64,000 nt of DNA from Cyclobacteriaceae bacterium (lineage in GTDB: Bacteria > Bacteroidota > Bacteroidia > Cytophagales > Cyclobacteriaceae): NCBI GenBank assembly GCA_028284125.1, contig JANQSI010000001.1, positions 1-64,000 of the forward strand, read 5' to 3'. Every line of letters starts with the position of its first letter. The stretch's first letter is position 1. The position numbers and the translations under genes are program-made. Under the pieces are notes generated by a model. It was not told where the DNA came from. It worked only from the letters and a program-made list of their open reading frames with translations, and searched no databases. Positions 18,809-29,662 of this stretch are shown in pieces.

Positions 18809-19087
18809 ATGTCAAAATTAAGTTTCAAACCACTTGCCGACAGGGTTTTGGTTGAACCTGCGGCAGCCGAAGAGAAAACTGCAAGCGGAATCATTATTCC
18901 AGATACAGCAAAAGAGAAGCCTCAGCAAGGCAAAATTGTCGCTATCGGTAATGGTACGAAAGACGAACCGATTATTGTCAAAGTTGGAGACCAAGTCCTT
19001 TACGGCAAATACTCTGGCACAGAAGTTACCATCGAAGGAAAAGATTATCTGATCATGAAAGAATCAGACATCTACGGTATCGTTTAA
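18809..19087 (+). CDS. groES: Co-chaperonin GroES
   Basis: 92 residues, the standard length. Contains [20 protein letters not shown] (start of the beta barrel and mobile loop), [19 protein letters not shown] and the ending [14 protein letters not shown]. It forms the heptameric lid of GroEL in the cytoplasm. GroEL follows after 35 bp, in the normal operon order. The 194-bp upstream gap holds a strong palindrome and possible promoter elements but no CIRCE, so the control is not of the HrcA type. Confidence 0.98.
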   Translation: MSKLSFKPLADRVLVEPAAAEEKTASGIIIPDTAKEKPQQGKIVAIGNGTKDEPIIVKVGDQVLYGKYSGTEVTIEGKDYLIMKESDIYGIV

Positions 19088-19119
19088 AAAACTAAATCTA
19101 AAAATTGAAAATCATTTAA

Positions 19120-20757
<1,638 letters not shown>

Positions 20758-20779
20758 TTAAATCAATATACATACATCC

Positions 20780-20810
20780 AAAACCCTGTTGCTTTGCGAC
20801 AGGGTTTTTT
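20780..20810 (+). terminator. Rho-independent terminator of groESL
   Basis: The stem AAAACCCTGT pairs with ACAGGGTTTT around the loop TGCTTTGCG and is followed by a T run. It lies just after groEL. Confidence 0.9.
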
Positions 20811-20960
20811 ATTATCAAGTTATCAAGTTGAAGTGATTTACAAGAAACAAAACCGTGCTTGGCGTGATATTTCTTCTGACTAAAAATCGACTGACAGAGG
20901 TCTCTTTTTGCATTCAAATTTCTGTCAACAGATTAACTCAATAAGTTTTACATTAGTTGA

Positions 20961-21530
20961 ATGAAAAAACAATCCTTGTGGCCAATAGTCTTCGAATTCC
21001 TTTCCATTGTATTTGCAGTCTTATTGGCATTGGGTCTGAATTCCTATAAAGAGAATTGGGATTTGCAAAAAGAAAGCGAAGTTCTTTCAAAAAAAATCAT
21101 ACTTGAATGCAGAAAAAATTCAAGCAAGTTGGACTCTGTAATCACTCAAAATCAAGCTTTTAAGTCCTATTTAGATTCTCTTTTAGCACAAGAAACAGTA
21201 ACAGATTTTAGCTTTGATTTCAACAATAAGTTACTTTCTGCCAGTGCTTGGAAATTCACGCAAATATCAAGATCATTTCCATTAATGGATCAAGAGTTTC
21301 TGGATTATGCGACTGAAATGTATGAAGTGCAAAACTATTACATGACGATCTCCAATAACATGTTTCAAAATCTTGGAGAAATGATCATGAAAGCCGAAAA
21401 TACAGAACCAAGGATATTTGTCCTTGTATCCCATTATTACTTAACAAACATATTGGATGCCGCACTAGCACTCAGAAAAACCTATCAAGGATTTCTGAAT
21501 GAGTACGATATTGAGCAGAATCAATCTTAG
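20961..21530 (+). CDS. Single-pass membrane protein of unknown function
   Basis: 189 residues. One membrane segment near the N-terminus (about 8-26, WPIVFEFLSIVFAVLLALGL) is followed at once by NSYKENWDLQKESEVLSKKI and a helical soluble part. Many Bacteroidetes genomes carry proteins of this layout with no known function; I do not recognise a catalytic motif. It stands alone between the groEL terminator and a convergent M14 peptidase gene, with about 150 bp of AT-rich sequence upstream that should hold its promoter. Confidence 0.55.
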   Translation: MKKQSLWPIVFEFLSIVFAVLLALGLNSYKENWDLQKESEVLSKKIILECRKNSSKLDSVITQNQAFKSYLDSLLAQETVTDFSFDFNNKLLSASAWKFTQISRSFPLMDQEFLDYATEMYEVQNYYMTISNNMFQNLGEMIMKAENTEPRIFVLVSHYYLTNILDAALALRKTYQGFLNEYDIEQNQS

Positions 21531-21557
21531 TTTTTCCAAGTTAACTTGGCGAGTTTA

Positions 21558-23024
21558 TTAGAGCTTTTTCATCCCATTAATGATGGTTTTCCATTCTTCT
21601 TGAGGAGAAAAAAAGTAGCCATTAATCAAGACGTATTCCAATACTCCATTCTTATAGAAAAGCAGAGATGGATTAGAACCTAGACTCAGTCGCGAGGCAT
21701 TGGAATTATTATTCCCATTTGCAATTTTAAAAGGAATAGATTTTCGATCTGAAATGGTCGGATCAAACTCAACCTTTATGTCAGTAACGCCTGATTTCAA
21801 TAAGCCATGCAGGGTTCCTTTCTTTAATTGGTCAGCGCTTGAATATATTTCTTCACTCATTTTTCCTTTTTTAACTTCATAGCCCTCAACATCATGAATC
21901 AAGTACCCACCAGAAGTGCTCAAATCTCCAATATCAACTAAACTAGCTCTCAAATAGTACTCAGATCTAGACTCATTTTCTCGTTCTTGAAAGTTGAACG
22001 CAATGTCTGTGATGTTCCCACCTAAAGATTCCGGCAATTGGATGTTTTTGACAATCACATCCCTAAAACCACGGTTGGTCGGAGGAATTTGGAAATAATC
22101 ATCGGTAGTGAATCGATTGTAAGAGTCAGTTGCGATACCGTGTAATGCCATCAACATGGCCATGAAATTCAGTTTTCGAATTTCTTGTTTTTCCCTATCA
22201 TAAATCAACCCGCCTGATTCAATCAATATTGTTCGTGTACCCCACTTCTGAATGTTATCCCCAAAAGCTCGCGGCTCAAAAGAATCATCATATTGACTTA
22301 CTTGATCAGGTATGAATTTTTGGAAGCTTTCATTCATCAAAGCAATCAATTGCATGGCATTTCCACGCTTTTCATTTATTGACTTTGGAAAATCATATGC
22401 TGGAGCGAGCACAGATATCGTCGCTGATTTATCTGTTATATAAGAAGCGCGACCTTGATCATGAAGATTAAAACCCCAATCCGCGTCTAAGCTATCTCTC
22501 ATTCGCTTCAATATTCTTCCTTCAGGAGTTTGTAAACGCAACGCATCCCGATTAATATCAATACCCTGATCATTACGCCTAACATATTTGTCTGCTCCAT
22601 CCGGATTCAACATCGGAATGAAATGAACAGATAAATTTTCCGATACCAATTTGCGATAATCGTCGAAACCATCATTTGAAGCAGTTAGAAAGTTAAAAAT
22701 ATCCATCAACGCCATGGTGGCAGTTGGTTCGTTTCCATGCATCTGAGACCATAATAGGACTTTGGTTTCCCCTTCACCATAACTCACCATTCGTATTTCC
22801 TTTCCAGCAACTGATGAACCTACTTTTCGCAATTCGAGTGGACTCTTCAGATCATCTAAGTAGTTCATAACCTGTTCATGCTTGAATCTTCGATTGACAA
22901 TAAAATCAGCTTTATATTTTTCATGTGACTGAGAAATCTTTTCATCAAGGTTGATTTCTGTATTTTGGCCATTGGCATGGATGGTAACAAAAAGAAAGGT
23001 CGTATACATTATTAGGTTTTTCAT
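21558..23024 (-). CDS. Secreted M14 family zinc carboxypeptidase
   Basis: I choose the ATG at 23024 (488 residues) because it gives a clean signal peptide, MKNLIMYTTFLFVTIHANGQ; the frame stays open up to 23102. Zinc ligands fit the M14 pattern: HGNE in SQMHGNEPTATMALMDI, and a later His in FNLHDQGR. Downstream are the substrate-binding segment GIDINRDALRLQTPEG and the catalytic Glu in ILIESGG. A beta-rich C-terminal domain of about 150 residues follows. Expected to trim amino acids from peptides or cell-wall peptides outside the cytoplasm. Convergent with the upstream membrane-protein gene and divergent from the symporter gene, so nutrient peptide use is plausible. Confidence 0.88.
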   Translation of the reverse strand: MKNLIMYTTFLFVTIHANGQNTEINLDEKISQSHEKYKADFIVNRRFKHEQVMNYLDDLKSPLELRKVGSSVAGKEIRMVSYGEGETKVLLWSQMHGNEPTATMALMDIFNFLTASNDGFDDYRKLVSENLSVHFIPMLNPDGADKYVRRNDQGIDINRDALRLQTPEGRILKRMRDSLDADWGFNLHDQGRASYITDKSATISVLAPAYDFPKSINEKRGNAMQLIALMNESFQKFIPDQVSQYDDSFEPRAFGDNIQKWGTRTILIESGGLIYDREKQEIRKLNFMAMLMALHGIATDSYNRFTTDDYFQIPPTNRGFRDVIVKNIQLPESLGGNITDIAFNFQERENESRSEYYLRASLVDIGDLSTSGGYLIHDVEGYEVKKGKMSEEIYSSADQLKKGTLHGLLKSGVTDIKVEFDPTISDRKSIPFKIANGNNNSNASRLSLGSNPSLLFYKNGVLEYVLINGYFFSPQEEWKTIINGMKKL

Positions 23025-23136
23025 CGCTCTATATTGGTCTATTGATTTCGAATTTCCTCTAAAACTATTAAGTGGCGCAGGTAAATTCCTGCCATTCATC
23101 AAATTAGTTATCTTGGTGGCTTAACCAAACTTAAAA

Positions 23137-24630
23137 ATGACCTATCTCATAGTAACCCTTGTCTATATTTTAATACTGACTGGTATCATTATCTACAAAA
23201 GTCGGACGATTAAAAATGAAGAAGATTTCGTAGTTGCAGGAAGAAGTGTACCCGTTTATTTATTGGTTGGAACGCTGGTCACTACATGGATTGGGTCAGG
23301 AAGTTTGTTTGGTACAGCTGGTCTCTCTTTTCAAGTAGGTTTTGCTGAATTATGGTTTTCGCTCGGAGCCTGGATTGGAATTTTAGCAGTCTATTTCATT
23401 GCTGCGAGAGTTCGAAGGATTTCTCAGTATACGCTGACAGACATCCTTGAAAAAAGATATTCTCCTTTAGCGAGACTTCTTGGCACCATAACTATTATCG
23501 TTGCTTATCTGATTATTGCCGGTTATCAATTCAAAGGTGGCGGCAGGTTTTTATCCATACTAACAGAAGGAGGAATCAACGTCGATCAGGGGACATTCAT
23601 CACCTTCATAATCATTATCATTTTCACCGCTTTGGCTGGAATGGTTTCCATTGTTTCCATTGATATTTTCAATGGTATTATCATGATTATTGCCATCGTT
23701 TTGGCAGTCCCGTTTGCGATTTCCGGTTTCGGTGGCTGGGATAACGTGGTTTCAACGATAAACGAAGTAAGTCCGGATCACCTCTCCGTGTTTGAAGGCC
23801 ACGAACCGCAATGGTACATTGGCATCATGCTACCAACTTTAATTCTACTTCTAAGTGAGAGTAGTGTGTATCAGAAATTTTCATCTGCCAAGGATGCAAA
23901 GTCTGCGAAGAAAGCGGTAATGGGAATGTTCATTGGAGTAGTTTCCATTGAGTTTCTCATGTGCTTACTTGCAGTGGTAGGATTTGCCATTTACGCCCAT
24001 GACCCACGGTTTTTCCTTGCTGATGGATCTGTGAATGCACCAATGTCCGAAGAGATTATTCTCCGAATCGGATTTGAGCAGTTACCTCCATATGTGGGAT
24101 CACTACTCTTTGCCGGTGGAGCTGCTATTATTCTATCCACTGGAAATACTTTTTTGATGGTTACATCCACAAATTTTTCTAGAGATATTCTGGAGAAGTT
24201 CTTTATCAAAAATCCTTCGGAAAAGAAAAAGTTGGTTATCCAACGTGTGTCAATTGCCATTCTCGGATTGGTAGCGTTCCTAATCATGACTCAATTCGAA
24301 GAAATTCTCGAAATGGCATTCATTTCGTATACCATGATTGGCGCTTCCCTTGCTCCAGCATTGTTGGCTACCTTCTTCTGGAAAAGAGTGACCAAGCAAG
24401 GTGGTATAGCCTCAATATTGGCAGGAATGCTTTCTGTGATCATTATAGAAGTTATGAATCGGGTTTATGCGACTGATCCAATCGACATAGGAATCATGTC
24501 ATTTCCTTACGATTCCAAGATGATTGCAATTCCGGCATTGCTTGCTTCTATCATTGCACTGGTGGTTGTCAGCCTGCTAACTGAACCAACGAAAAAAGAA
24601 ATTGTCGATCCTTTTTTCGAGAAAGACTGA
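23137..24630 (+). CDS. Sodium:solute symporter (SSS family)
   Basis: 497 residues with about 13 membrane helices. The N-terminus (YKSRTIKNEEDFVVAGRSVP, LVGTLVTTWIGSGSLFGTAG) is the typical SSS opening, and the middle holds GYQFKGGGRFL and LLLSESSVYQKFSSAKDAK. It imports an organic solute with sodium across the inner membrane; the substrate (sugar, amino acid, nucleoside, pantothenate and so on) cannot be read from the sequence. The start follows a short intergenic region shared with the divergent M14 peptidase gene, which hints at linked use of peptide breakdown products. Confidence 0.9.
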   Translation: MTYLIVTLVYILILTGIIIYKSRTIKNEEDFVVAGRSVPVYLLVGTLVTTWIGSGSLFGTAGLSFQVGFAELWFSLGAWIGILAVYFIAARVRRISQYTLTDILEKRYSPLARLLGTITIIVAYLIIAGYQFKGGGRFLSILTEGGINVDQGTFITFIIIIIFTALAGMVSIVSIDIFNGIIMIIAIVLAVPFAISGFGGWDNVVSTINEVSPDHLSVFEGHEPQWYIGIMLPTLILLLSESSVYQKFSSAKDAKSAKKAVMGMFIGVVSIEFLMCLLAVVGFAIYAHDPRFFLADGSVNAPMSEEIILRIGFEQLPPYVGSLLFAGGAAIILSTGNTFLMVTSTNFSRDILEKFFIKNPSEKKKLVIQRVSIAILGLVAFLIMTQFEEILEMAFISYTMIGASLAPALLATFFWKRVTKQGGIASILAGMLSVIIIEVMNRVYATDPIDIGIMSFPYDSKMIAIPALLASIIALVVVSLLTEPTKKEIVDPFFEKD

Positions 24631-24706
24631 GTATAGCTAACTTCGCGCAAGTGTTCTCAATATCAACATTTTAGGTACTTAAAATAACTTTCTAACACAC
24701 CAAAAC

Positions 24707-26329
24707 ATGCAAGAATTCGGCGTAAAGTCAAGCAAAAACGATCTCTCAAGTCTCGGAATAAATGTCAAAGAAGCTCATTGGAATCTAAGTCAGTCTGAAC
24801 TTATTGAAGAAACGCTTAAAAATGGAGAAGGCGTTCTTACATCTACGGGTTCACTGATGTGCGATACCGGCAAATTCACTGGTAGATCTCCTAAAGATCG
24901 ATTCATCGTAGAAGATGATAAAACCAAGGACTCTGTTTGGTGGGGAAATATCAATATTCCATTTTCCGAAGAAAACTTTGATAAGCTATATGCCAAGATG
25001 TTGAAGTTCGTAGAGGACAAAAAAGTCTACGTTCGAGAAGCATATGCAGGTGCCGACAAAACCTATCGATTGAGAGTTCGGGTAATCAACACAATGGCTT
25101 GGCACAACCTATTTGCCTTCAACATGTTCCTTCGACCAGAACTGTACAAGCTCAAAGAATTTGACCCGAATTTCACAATTCTGTGCGTTCCTGAATTTGA
25201 AGCTGATCCCGAAGTAGATGGAACTCGACAAAAGAACTTCGCAATCGTGAATTTCACCAAGCGAATGATCATCATTGGTGGAACTGCCTATTCGGGAGAA
25301 ATGAAAAAAGGAATCTTCTCAGTTCTTAACTACATTCTTCCTCATGACGAAGGTATTTTAAGTATGCACTGCTCGGCCAACATGGGTGTTGAGGAACACG
25401 ACACTGCGATCTATTTTGGGTTATCAGGAACTGGAAAAACTACCCTATCAGCAGATCCTAATCGTCTATTAATCGGAGATGATGAGCACGGCTGGACAGA
25501 TAAAAATGTCTTCAATTTTGAAGGTGGCTGCTACGCCAAAGTGATCGATCTTTCAGAAGAAAAGGAACCGGACATTTACAATGCCATTCAGTACGGTGCA
25601 ATCCTGGAAAATACAAGATTCAAAGAAGGTTTGAGAGAAGTTGACTACCAGAACTCATCCGTCACGGAAAATACCAGAGCTTCTTATCCACTCTACCATA
25701 TTCGAAACGCGGTAGATCCATCTATCGGTGGAATTCCAAAAAATATTTTCTTCTTGACTTGCGATGCATTTGGTGTTATCCCTCCTATCCAACGACTATC
25801 GAAAGGTCAGGCGATGTATCACTTCATTTCTGGATATACTTCCAAAGTGGCTGGAACAGAAGCCGGAGTAACCGATCCGGAACCTGTTTTCTCGGCATGT
25901 TTTGGCGCACCTTTCTTACCGTTACATCCCACTAAATACGCGGAAATGCTCGGCGCTAAAATGGATGAAAACGATGTGAATGTTTGGTTGGTTAATACTG
26001 GCTGGACCGGCGGACCATACGGTGTTGGAAGTAGAATTAGCTTGAAATATACAAGAGCTATGATCACTGCTGCTCTTAATGGAACACTGGACAATGTTGG
26101 GTACAGAACTCACTCCATTTTTGGAGCAGAAATACCGATGACTTGTCCGAATGTTCCCGGTGAAATACTTAGCCCAAGAGAAACCTGGAAGGATGATATT
26201 GCATTCTATACGAAAGCCAATGACCTTGCGCGCAAATTCAACGAAAACTTCAAGAAATTTGAAGAATTTGCCAACGATGAAATTATGGCTGGCTCTCCAA
26301 CACCAAACTTGAAGTATGTGAAGGAATAA
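24707..26329 (+). CDS. pckA: Phosphoenolpyruvate carboxykinase (ATP)
   Basis: 540 residues, the normal size of the ATP-dependent enzyme. Signature motifs: GRSPKDRFIVEDD, the oxaloacetate- and metal-binding CSANMGVEEHD, the kinase-1a loop GLSGTGKTTLSADP, GDDEHGW, and NTGWTGGPYGVGSRI near the C-terminus. It interconverts oxaloacetate plus ATP with PEP, CO2 and ADP, the first step of gluconeogenesis. About 75 bp of leader precede the ATG, and a strong terminator follows, so it is a single-gene transcript. Confidence 0.97.
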   Translation: MQEFGVKSSKNDLSSLGINVKEAHWNLSQSELIEETLKNGEGVLTSTGSLMCDTGKFTGRSPKDRFIVEDDKTKDSVWWGNINIPFSEENFDKLYAKMLKFVEDKKVYVREAYAGADKTYRLRVRVINTMAWHNLFAFNMFLRPELYKLKEFDPNFTILCVPEFEADPEVDGTRQKNFAIVNFTKRMIIIGGTAYSGEMKKGIFSVLNYILPHDEGILSMHCSANMGVEEHDTAIYFGLSGTGKTTLSADPNRLLIGDDEHGWTDKNVFNFEGGCYAKVIDLSEEKEPDIYNAIQYGAILENTRFKEGLREVDYQNSSVTENTRASYPLYHIRNAVDPSIGGIPKNIFFLTCDAFGVIPPIQRLSKGQAMYHFISGYTSKVAGTEAGVTDPEPVFSACFGAPFLPLHPTKYAEMLGAKMDENDVNVWLVNTGWTGGPYGVGSRISLKYTRAMITAALNGTLDNVGYRTHSIFGAEIPMTCPNVPGEILSPRETWKDDIAFYTKANDLARKFNENFKKFEEFANDEIMAGSPTPNLKYVKE

Positions 26330-26350
26330 ACACACATTTCCAAGAAATTG

Positions 26351-26389
26351 AAAGCCTCGTTCTCACATGTTTAGGACGAGGCTTTTTTT
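26351..26389 (+). terminator. Rho-independent terminator after pckA
   Basis: AAGCCTCGT pairs with ACGAGGCTT around a loop of about 16 bases and is followed by seven T residues. Confidence 0.9.
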
Positions 26390-26452
26390 ATTACTTTCAT
26401 ACAACCTTTATATGATCGCCCCATCTTATAACCAAATGCCGATACTTACCTA

Positions 26453-26986
26453 GTGACAGATATTCAACATGTATGGATCAATCAATTGAAGCAGGGCAAT
26501 GAATTGGCAGCTTTCAATATTTACAACAGTTACTCAAAGGCGATGTATAATACCCTTATTCGGATAACAAGTGATCAAGAAACAGCTAAAGATCTGTTGC
26601 AGGAAGCATTCGTAAAGGCTTTTCGAAAAATAGACATGCTGGATGATCCGAAAGCATTTCCAGGGTGGCTTAAGCGAATTGTGGTAAATACAGGAGTAGA
26701 ACATTTAAGAAAAAAGAAATACGAATTCGAAGAAATAACTAATCAGACAGAGGAATTGGAAGAAGATCTGGAAGATGGACTTCCAATAGAGCCGGAAATG
26801 CTTCATGCAGCTATCAAAGAACTTCCTGATGGATGCAGAAGTGTATTGAGTCTTCATTTATTCGAAGGCTATAAACATGCGGAAATAGCTGAACAAATGG
26901 GAATATCTGAGTCAACATCGAAGACACAGTTTCGCCATGCAAAAGCTTTATTAAAAAAGAAATTAGAAGGGATTTATGCGAATTGA
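26453..26986 (+). CDS. ECF-type RNA polymerase sigma-70 factor
   Basis: 177 residues from a GTG start. Region 2 is visible at about 25-90 (YNTLIRITSDQETAKDLLQE, AFVKAFRKIDMLDDPKAFPGW) and region 4 at about 120-172 (LPDGCRSVLSLHLFEGYKHA, EIAEQMGISESTSKTQFRHA). No other domain. It would recruit RNA polymerase to envelope or stress genes. The next gene starts 11 bp inside it and encodes a single-pass membrane protein that looks like an anti-sigma factor; the third gene overlaps too. The operon is therefore sigma, membrane regulator, beta-repeat protein, the same logic as 34833-37880. Confidence 0.92.
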   Translation: MTDIQHVWINQLKQGNELAAFNIYNSYSKAMYNTLIRITSDQETAKDLLQEAFVKAFRKIDMLDDPKAFPGWLKRIVVNTGVEHLRKKKYEFEEITNQTEELEEDLEDGLPIEPEMLHAAIKELPDGCRSVLSLHLFEGYKHAEIAEQMGISESTSKTQFRHAKALLKKKLEGIYAN

Positions 26987-27521
26987 AGACATTATAGAAA
27001 AGCAAAGAGAACAACTCGATCTTGAAAACCCGCCTGAAGAAATTTGGGAAGGAATTAAAGCCGAGTGGAAAGATGAGAAAAAAGGAAACAACTATCAGTG
27101 GTGGAAAGTAGCTGCTATTGTATTCATCTCCACTTCAGTTGTTCTCCTCCTTTACTCTCTTTCACTGCAAAATCAAGTGAACCAACTGGCGTCCTTGGGA
27201 GATATCTCAAGCGAATACCAGGAAATGGAAACGCAATATGAGCAAGAAATTGCAAGTCTTGAGTCAGTGGTGAATATCCAGGAAGTAAGTGAAACTGATG
27301 ATTTCGGATGGATAATTGAAGAGATGAAAACGCTTGAAGAGATCAATGAACTTTATAGAAGGGACATAGGAAAAGCGGCTGATCAGCATCAACTAGTAGG
27401 TGCGCTAATCGATTATTATGAGAAAAAAATTAAGCTCTTGAAAAAGTTGGAGCTTGAGATGAATAGGACCCAAAAATTCGAACCAAATGAAAAAGACAAT
27501 ACTGATACTGTTAGCATTTAA
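26976..27521 (+). CDS. Putative membrane anti-sigma factor
   Basis: 181 residues. A short cytoplasmic N-terminus (IIEKQREQLDLENPPEEIWE) precedes one membrane helix (about 45-64, WWKVAAIVFISTSVVLLLYS) and an extracytoplasmic coiled coil of about 115 residues (EYQEMETQYEQEIASLESVV, LIDYYEKKIKLLKKLELEMN). It overlaps the sigma gene by 11 bp and the next gene by 35 bp, so all three are co-translated. Topology and position suggest that it holds the ECF sigma factor at the membrane. No classic zinc anti-sigma HxxxCxxC motif is present, so this is inference from context. Confidence 0.6.
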   Translation: MRIEDIIEKQREQLDLENPPEEIWEGIKAEWKDEKKGNNYQWWKVAAIVFISTSVVLLLYSLSLQNQVNQLASLGDISSEYQEMETQYEQEIASLESVVNIQEVSETDDFGWIIEEMKTLEEINELYRRDIGKAADQHQLVGALIDYYEKKIKLLKKLELEMNRTQKFEPNEKDNTDTVSI

Positions 27522-28794
27522 TTTAGTTTTTGCCACAGCATTGGCTAATAAGGATGACGGAGAAACAAGAACCGCGACATTTACCTATCAAGTAAGCCCC
27601 AATGATGCAATTGATCTTAAGGCAAAATATACGGATGTCTTGATCGAGGCGTGGGATAAGAGTGAGGTTTATATAGAAGCCACAATTCGCTTCGACGGTA
27701 AAATGAATGATCGAGTTCAACGATTCCTGGATTCGTTTGAAGAAGAAGTAGAATCCAATATTTCGGAAAGCCCAGGAGTACTTTATATCAAAACGAAGCT
27801 TGACGAGCCAAACAAGTTTCAACTCGGCAGCAAGGGAATCGGAATTCAAATCGACTATGGCGATGATGAACTAAGGCTAGAATACAAGCTCAAAGTTCCG
27901 GCCACAAACAAACTGAAAATTGAAAATTCATACAGAGACGTGGTTCTCGATGGTGATTTCGGTGAGGTAGAGATTGATCAGTACTCAGGCGATCTTGAAG
28001 TAGGAACAATCGACGAGGCAGAGATTAAACTAAAATATGGAACAGCCCTTTTTGAAGAGATCAAGGTTGGAGAAATGGAGTTGTATGAGCAAGATTTAAC
28101 TGTCAATGCAATTGGACAGCTAGATATTGAGACAAAATACTCGGAGTTAAAAATTAAAAATCTTGGAAACACAGAAATTGTTTCTTATGAATCAGATTTC
28201 GAGATCACCAATCTCACTTCACTGAATGGCAATCTCAAATACGGAAAACTAGAAGTGACCGAAAGATTTGAAGAAGGTGAGTTAGTTACTTACGAATTTG
28301 ATATCGAGGCTAAATCCATTGGGTCTTTAACTTTCAAAGAAAGCAAATATGGAAAGGTAGAAGCTGACTTAATTGAGACACTAACGCTTGTGGAATCATA
28401 TGAAGATGATTTCGAATTAGAGTCTATTGGAACGCTAAATGTGGAAGAATCTAAGTATGTGAACTACGACATAGGCAACCTGACAGGAAAACTCGAAATC
28501 GAGCAAGGCTATGAAGGAAGCGTAGATATCGATGCGTTGGGAGACAATGCTCGCTCCATAGAAATTACCGGCAAATACATAGAAACATCAATAGATACAG
28601 GCGGAATTGCCTACAAGCTTCTTTCTGATACAAAATACGGCTCAGTAAACATCGATAAGGACAGCATGAACGTAACTAGGTACATCAAAGACGGGGATCA
28701 GCTCGAAATTGAAGCAACCTCAAACACTAAAGATTCCGACAATCCATTACTTATCTCAATCAAAGGTTATGAAATGGACCTGAAGTTGGATTGA
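27487..28794 (+). CDS. DUF4097-like beta-strand repeat envelope protein
   Basis: 435 residues with a signal peptide (MKKTILILLAFNLVFATALA). The mature part is a long series of short beta strands with recurring KYG or KYS phrases (KLKYGTALFEEIK, ETKYSELKIKN, LKYGKLEVTER, ESKYGKVEADL, ESKYVNYDIGN), which suggests a beta-helix or solenoid like DUF4097 putative adhesins. The N-terminal piece (TYQVSPNDAIDLKAKYTDVL, IEAWDKSEVYIEATI) matches the usual DUF4097 opening. Probably periplasmic or surface-exposed. It overlaps the putative anti-sigma gene by 35 bp and may be a product of its own sigma factor. Very acidic overall. Confidence 0.7.
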   Translation: MKKTILILLAFNLVFATALANKDDGETRTATFTYQVSPNDAIDLKAKYTDVLIEAWDKSEVYIEATIRFDGKMNDRVQRFLDSFEEEVESNISESPGVLYIKTKLDEPNKFQLGSKGIGIQIDYGDDELRLEYKLKVPATNKLKIENSYRDVVLDGDFGEVEIDQYSGDLEVGTIDEAEIKLKYGTALFEEIKVGEMELYEQDLTVNAIGQLDIETKYSELKIKNLGNTEIVSYESDFEITNLTSLNGNLKYGKLEVTERFEEGELVTYEFDIEAKSIGSLTFKESKYGKVEADLIETLTLVESYEDDFELESIGTLNVEESKYVNYDIGNLTGKLEIEQGYEGSVDIDALGDNARSIEITGKYIETSIDTGGIAYKLLSDTKYGSVNIDKDSMNVTRYIKDGDQLEIEATSNTKDSDNPLLISIKGYEMDLKLD

Positions 28795-28795
28795 T

Positions 28796-29266
28796 CTAAA
28801 TGACTATTTCTACCAATTCTATATCAAATATGAGACTAGAATTAGCTGGAATTTGTCCCCTTTGTGCATTACCGTAGGCATAAACTGAAGGAGTGTAGAT
28901 AGTGATCTTCCCTCCTTCTTTCATTGTAGGGATCATGATCTGCCAAGCAGGTATTAGTTGATTTAATTGGAAAACAGCACCTTCAGCATTTGAGTCCACT
29001 ACTGTGCCGTCAAGAAGTCTAGCTTCGTATATAACTCGGATCAAATCAATGGGTTGCGGAGAAATGCCAGTTCCTTCTTCAGTAACAACAAACCGAATTC
29101 CGGATTCATGAACCTCTGTCGTTATTTCATTTTCATTCAGATACGCATCTATTAATTCAAGATCCATCGCTAACTGTTCTTCGAAACTTACCGTTTCTGT
29201 CGCATCACTTTCAAGGCAAGAAGTTGCGATGAAAAACAAAACTGCAATAGCTACTAACCGATTCAT
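28796..29266 (-). CDS. FKBP-type peptidyl-prolyl isomerase lipoprotein
   Basis: 156 residues with a lipoprotein signal (AVLFFIATSCLESDA, Cys about 17). The FKBP fold covers about 55-156: SGIRFVVTEEGTG, VIYEARLLDGTVVDSN, QLIPAWQIMIPTMKEGGKI, PSVYAYGNAQRGQIPANSSL and FDIELVEI. The active-site aromatic positions are mostly kept, and YGNAQRGQIPANS replaces the usual YG...IPPNS. It would assist proline isomerisation in secreted proteins at the outer membrane. Two bases separate its stop from the convergent beta-repeat gene, and the cupin gene lies 3 bp upstream in the same direction. Confidence 0.9.
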   Translation of the reverse strand: MNRLVAIAVLFFIATSCLESDATETVSFEEQLAMDLELIDAYLNENEITTEVHESGIRFVVTEEGTGISPQPIDLIRVIYEARLLDGTVVDSNAEGAVFQLNQLIPAWQIMIPTMKEGGKITIYTPSVYAYGNAQRGQIPANSSLIFDIELVEIVI

Positions 29267-29269
29267 ATT

Positions 29270-29650
29270 TCAATCATTTTTCTTGGAAAAGAAAACCAAC
29301 ACCTTGAGGTCTTCTTCAATATCCACAAAGGTATGTTCGATTTCAGCCTTTACGAAAAGAATAGAACCCGGACGGGCTTCATACCGCTCATTTTCAACCT
29401 TCAATGTCGCCTTCCCTTCTAAAATGTAATATAGTTCATCATACTGGTGAGGCTGTTGATTGTCAACATCACCTTTTTTCAACTGGTAAATTCCCGAGCT
29501 TAGTCGCTCATTGTCGATAAACCTCAGGTAATTACCTCCTTCCTCTTTTGCTTGCTTGTAAAGCTCCTCTAACTCAAAACTTCCACTATTCTGTGCCATA
29601 GAAATACTAACTACTGGAAAAACCAATAGAAACAAAAAACGCTTTTTCAA
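29270..29650 (-). CDS. Secreted cupin-domain protein
   Basis: 126 residues with a signal peptide (MKKRFLFLLVFPVVSISMAQ). A single conserved cupin barrel follows (about 50-120): GDVDNQQPHQYDELYYILEG is motif 1, with a His and a Glu as possible metal ligands, and PGSILFVKAEIEHTF is motif 2 with the last His. Cupins of this size bind metal and small ligands; the reaction is unknown. It lies 3 bp upstream of the FKBP gene and 12 bp downstream of the small membrane-protein gene, so it is probably in the same transcript. Confidence 0.82.
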   Translation of the reverse strand: MKKRFLFLLVFPVVSISMAQNSGSFELEELYKQAKEEGGNYLRFIDNERLSSGIYQLKKGDVDNQQPHQYDELYYILEGKATLKVENERYEARPGSILFVKAEIEHTFVDIEEDLKVLVFFSKKND

Positions 29651-29662
29651 GATGTTTAAGTT

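Noticed and set aside
21558-23102. Long start of the M14 peptidase at 23102
   Set aside because: The first 26 residues would hide the signal peptide; the ATG at 23024 gives a normal secreted protein.
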